Of a stretch of 6,497 nucleotides of DNA, positions 4,889-6,497 are shown in pieces. Within the stretch, counting starts at the first letter, position 1; each line of letters opens with the position of its first letter. Made by a program: the position numbers and the translations under genes. The notes under the pieces are model-generated. The model was not told the origin of the DNA and did not search any database. It was given only the letters and a program-made list of their open reading frames with translations. The stretch covers positions 1-6,497 of the forward strand of contig JAIOPA010000216.1 in assembly GCA_021414165.1 (NCBI GenBank), read 5' to 3'. The DNA comes from Candidatus Eiseniibacteriota bacterium (GTDB taxonomy: Bacteria > Eisenbacteria > RBG-16-71-46).

Positions 4889-5626
4889 ATGCCCACCCTG
4901 ACCCTGCTCCAGCGGTTGTGGCGTGCGCTCACGCAGAAGAAGCTCGAGCGTGCGCGCCGCGAACTCTCGCTGGGGAGCCGCCCCAAGCCCGCGCGGGCCA
5001 AGCGCCGTGCGCTCGCGGTGGCCGAGGACGCGCTGCCGCACCGGCTGCCCAGCACGCCCGTGCGTGGCCGCAAGCGCACGCGTGCGCCGCTCGAGCAGCT
5101 GGCGTTCGATCTGGGGCCGGTCAAGCCGCGCTGGAAGCTGTCGCGGCTCGTGGTGGCGTCGGCGCATCAGGCGCGCATCATGGAATATCTGGAGTTCGCG
5201 CGTAAGTTCTACCCCGAGCTCGATGGACTCGAGATCCGGGTGGGGCTCGCGCAGAAGCGCGGCGTGCTGGGTTGGGGTTCGTTGGACCCCGAGCGGCCCG
5301 GCGTGTGGGTGCGGCCGCGGCGGCTGCAGCTGTTCACGATCGCGCACGAGTTCACGCACCTGCTGCAGGCGCGCAACCTGGTACCGCGCGGCGAGCGGCA
5401 GTGCGACCTGTGGGCGCTGGCGCGCACGCCGCTCTTGATCGATGCATCGCCCAACTACCTGCGCATGCCGCGCGTGCTGCGCCGGCAGGCGCCCACCAAC
5501 GACCAGGCGCACCTTCTCTGCCAACTGGCGCGCGAGGCGATCGCGGCACAGGCGGCGGGCGACCGGCGCTACCTGGTCAAGTTCGAGGCCGCGGTGGCGG
5601 AGTCATTCTCGGGGGCGCGTGTCTAG
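4889..5626 (+). CDS. Predicted zinc metallopeptidase (HEXXH), basic N-terminus
   Basis: The 245-residue protein has a clear zinc-peptidase core: IAHEFTHLLQ, with H153, E154 and H157 as the HEXXH motif preceded by a hydrophobic helix. A GERQCDLWALA segment follows, in which E169 or D173 could be the third metal ligand. The E-x3-D spacing recalls gluzincins, and the following DLWALA...P run recalls the ImmA/IrrE pattern, but I cannot assign a named family. Residues about 14-65 are very rich in Arg and Lys and probably disordered, which could bind nucleic acid or be cleaved. No signal peptide or membrane helix is seen, so it is probably cytoplasmic. The start ATG 4889 lacks a Shine-Dalgarno. The stop TAG (5624-5626) is one base before the GTG of the MutT-type gene, so the two are almost certainly co-transcribed. 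Substrate unknown. Confidence 0.82.
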   Translation: MPTLTLLQRLWRALTQKKLERARRELSLGSRPKPARAKRRALAVAEDALPHRLPSTPVRGRKRTRAPLEQLAFDLGPVKPRWKLSRLVVASAHQARIMEYLEFARKFYPELDGLEIRVGLAQKRGVLGWGSLDPERPGVWVRPRRLQLFTIAHEFTHLLQARNLVPRGERQCDLWALARTPLLIDASPNYLRMPRVLRRQAPTNDQAHLLCQLAREAIAAQAAGDRRYLVKFEAAVAESFSGARV

Positions 5627-5627
5627 A

Positions 5628-6020
5628 GTGCGGCGTATCCGGGTGGCGGCGGCGGTGGTGTGGGATGGCCCGCGCCTGCTCATGACGCAGCGCGCCGAGG
5701 GCGGGGCACTGGGGCTGCAGTGGGAGTTCCCCGGAGGCAAGCTCGAGGGCGACGAGACGGCCGAGCAGGCGATCGTGCGCGAGGTGCGCGAGGAACTGGG
5801 CGTCATCGCGACGCCGTTCGAGGTGGTCAAGCGCGTGGCGCACGACTACCCGCACGGCACGCGCGTCGAGCTCACCTTTGTGCGCTGCACGCTGGATTCG
5901 TATGAGTTCACGTTGAGTGACGAGGTCAACGATGCGCGCTGGCAGGTGCCGGCCGACATCGATGTGGCGCAGGTGCTCGAGGCCGATCGGGACTTCCTGC
6001 GCGAGTTGGGGGCGAAGTAA
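5628..6020 (+). CDS. mutT: MutT-type Nudix hydrolase
   Basis: This 130-residue enzyme has a complete Nudix box at residues 37-59: G37, x5, E43, x7, then R51-E52-V53-R54-E55-E56-L57-G58-V59, which binds Mg2+ and cleaves a nucleoside diphosphate linked to another group. QWEFPGGKLEGDE just before it is typical of the MutT/8-oxo-dGTP diphosphatase branch, which removes oxidised dGTP from the nucleotide pool; a CTP/dCTP (NudG-like) activity is possible. I chose GTG 5628 because the protein then starts VRRIRVAAAVV, aligning residue for residue with the start of E. coli MutT as I remember it. GTG 5619 is an in-frame alternative three codons earlier that would overlap the peptidase stop. Translation is probably coupled to the peptidase gene. 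Length fits the family. Confidence 0.9.
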   Translation: MRRIRVAAAVVWDGPRLLMTQRAEGGALGLQWEFPGGKLEGDETAEQAIVREVREELGVIATPFEVVKRVAHDYPHGTRVELTFVRCTLDSYEFTLSDEVNDARWQVPADIDVAQVLEADRDFLRELGAK

Positions 6021-6036
6021 CCGCTTCGCCGCTTCC

Positions 6037-6042
6037 GGAGGA
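6037..6042 (+). promoter_or_regulatory. Strong ribosome binding site for the 51-residue membrane protein
   Basis: GGAGGA stands 7 bases before the ATG at 6050, which is optimal spacing. It is the main evidence that the very short reading frame behind it is a real gene. An ATG at 6042 in another frame is too close to be used. Confidence 0.8.
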
Positions 6043-6049
6043 TGCACCG

Positions 6050-6205
6050 ATGGCGCTGCCCGAAGGTCTGGAGTTCTTGAAGTTCGGTTGGTGGGTCGTG
6101 CACGCGATCGCGCTGATGCTCGTGTACCAGATGGGCTACGTGAAGGGCCGCGGTGCGGCCCGTCGTGAGCAGCGCGAGCGCGATCTGGCGGCGCGGAAGG
6201 GCTGA
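6050..6205 (+). CDS. Small single-pass membrane protein, 51 residues
   Basis: I do not recognise a family. The product has a short acidic/neutral N-terminus, one hydrophobic segment from about 12 to 31 (FGWWVVHAIALMLVYQMGYV), and a strongly charged C-terminal tail rich in Arg, Glu and Lys (32-51). By the positive-inside rule the tail would be cytoplasmic and the N-terminus outside. The tail RREQRERDLAARK is a likely short helix. It follows the MutT-type gene by 29 bases on the same strand, so it may share its transcript, and it has an excellent ribosome binding site. Such proteins often act as small subunits or regulators of membrane complexes. The convergent neighbour is a NuoB-like gene, but that placement alone does not prove a link. 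Confidence 0.75.
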   Translation: MALPEGLEFLKFGWWVVHAIALMLVYQMGYVKGRGAARREQRERDLAARKG

Positions 6206-6212
6206 GGCCGCG

Positions 6213-6497
6213 CTACTTCTGGGCCGCGCCCTGCACGGCCACGCGGCCCAACGCGCTCAACAGCGCCTCGAGGATCATGGCCGGCTTGGGCGGACAGCCG
6301 GGGATGCGCACGTCGACCGGCAGCAGTGCGCTCACGCCACCGGCCACCGCGAACGAGCTGGCGCAGAAGCCACCGTCGCATGCGCAATCGCCGACCGCGA
6401 TGAGCAATCGCGGGCGCGGCGTGGCTTGGTCGGTCAGCACGAATGCCTCGGCCAGATGGCGGGACATCGGGCCGGTCACCAGCAGGCCGTCGGCGTG
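6213..6497 (-). CDS. NuoB / [NiFe]-hydrogenase small subunit-like protein, C-terminal part (start beyond window)
   Basis: The frame is open to the window edge and gives the last 94 residues. They match the C-terminal half of the NADH:quinone oxidoreductase 20 kDa subunit family: ADGLLVTGPMSR near the edge, AVGDCACDGGFC with the cluster-binding Cys in GDCA, and PVDVRIPGCPPKP with the last cluster Cys in GCPP. These Cys, with an upstream C-x-x-C outside the window, would hold the [4Fe-4S] cluster at the quinone/active-site end of the electron chain. GDCA and the GCPPKP-AMILEALLSAL ending look more like the group 4 hydrogenase/formate hydrogenlyase (HycG/HyfI-like) branch than true NuoB. C40 and C45 are extra cysteines next to the conserved one. 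The gene converges on the small membrane protein with only 7 bases between stops. The upstream genes, which would tell the complex, are outside the window. Confidence 0.88.
   Translation of the reverse strand, partial: HADGLLVTGPMSRHLAEAFVLTDQATPRPRLLIAVGDCACDGGFCASSFAVAGGVSALLPVDVRIPGCPPKPAMILEALLSALGRVAVQGAAQK

Noticed and set aside
4871..5524. Reading frame of 217 codons on the - strand opposite the metallopeptidase
   Set aside because: The opposite frame has HEXXH and coupled translation with mutT; this product is Arg/Gln/His-rich without a recognisable domain.
4889..5626. Peptidase as a toxin-antitoxin or phage-defence component (ImmA-like)
   Set aside because: No repressor/antitoxin-like partner or phage gene lies nearby; the resemblance is limited to HEXXH and a downstream acidic helix.
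1..6497. CRISPR array, transposon ends, tRNA or direct repeats
   Set aside because: No regularly spaced repeats, transposase motifs or tRNA-like folds were seen on reading; genes fill nearly all the window and the gaps are each under 170 bases.

Overview
The window is GC-rich DNA with strong G/C preference at third codon positions. It is densely packed with protein genes; no tRNA, rRNA, insertion sequence, phage gene or CRISPR array was seen. The gene content is a sufD-sufS-sufU-Rieske-sufT cluster, an outer-membrane-type barrel protein with a Sec signal, and a NuoB/HycG-like protein. This suggests a diderm bacterium with high GC, and Gemmatimonadota is my best guess. That is an inference from gene content and style, not from a marker gene.

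Positions 1-2622 (+) hold the 3' end of an iron-sulfur cluster assembly operon. It runs from the SufD C-terminus (partial) through SufS cysteine desulfurase, a SufU scaffold/sulfur-transfer protein, a small Rieske [2Fe-2S] ferredoxin-like protein, and a SufT-type MIP18/DUF59 protein with a Pro/Ala-rich N-terminal tail. Three of the four junctions overlap by 1-4 bases. The exception, sufS-sufU, carries a perfect 8-bp hairpin. SufS would take sulfur from cysteine and pass it to SufU, SufBCD would build the cluster, and SufT would help deliver or mature it. The Rieske protein is a plausible electron donor or client.

Positions 2696-3172 (+) encode an unrecognised small exported protein. It converges on a barrel-like outer membrane protein (3248-3856, -). 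A 15-bp perfect-stem terminator lies between them and could serve both. Upstream of the barrel gene is a family 2 glycosyltransferase of the dolichyl/undecaprenyl-phosphate sugar transferase type (4004-4723, -). Its 3' end carries a hairpin without a U-tract.

Positions 4724-4888 form a divergent intergenic region with a perfect 18-bp palindrome, a candidate operator. To its right are a predicted HEXXH metallopeptidase with a basic N-terminus (4889-5626, +), which may be translated from a leaderless mRNA, and a tightly coupled MutT-type Nudix hydrolase (5628-6020, +). A 51-residue single-pass membrane protein follows with a strong ribosome binding site (6050-6205, +). Converging on it, 7 bases away, is the C-terminal part of a NuoB/[NiFe]-hydrogenase small-subunit-like protein (6213-6497, -) that continues beyond the window.

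Most of the window is recognisable housekeeping and accessory biology. I do not see a clearly new multi-gene system. The least explained items are the divergent palindrome, the peptidase-MutT pair, the 51-residue membrane protein and the exported protein after sufT.
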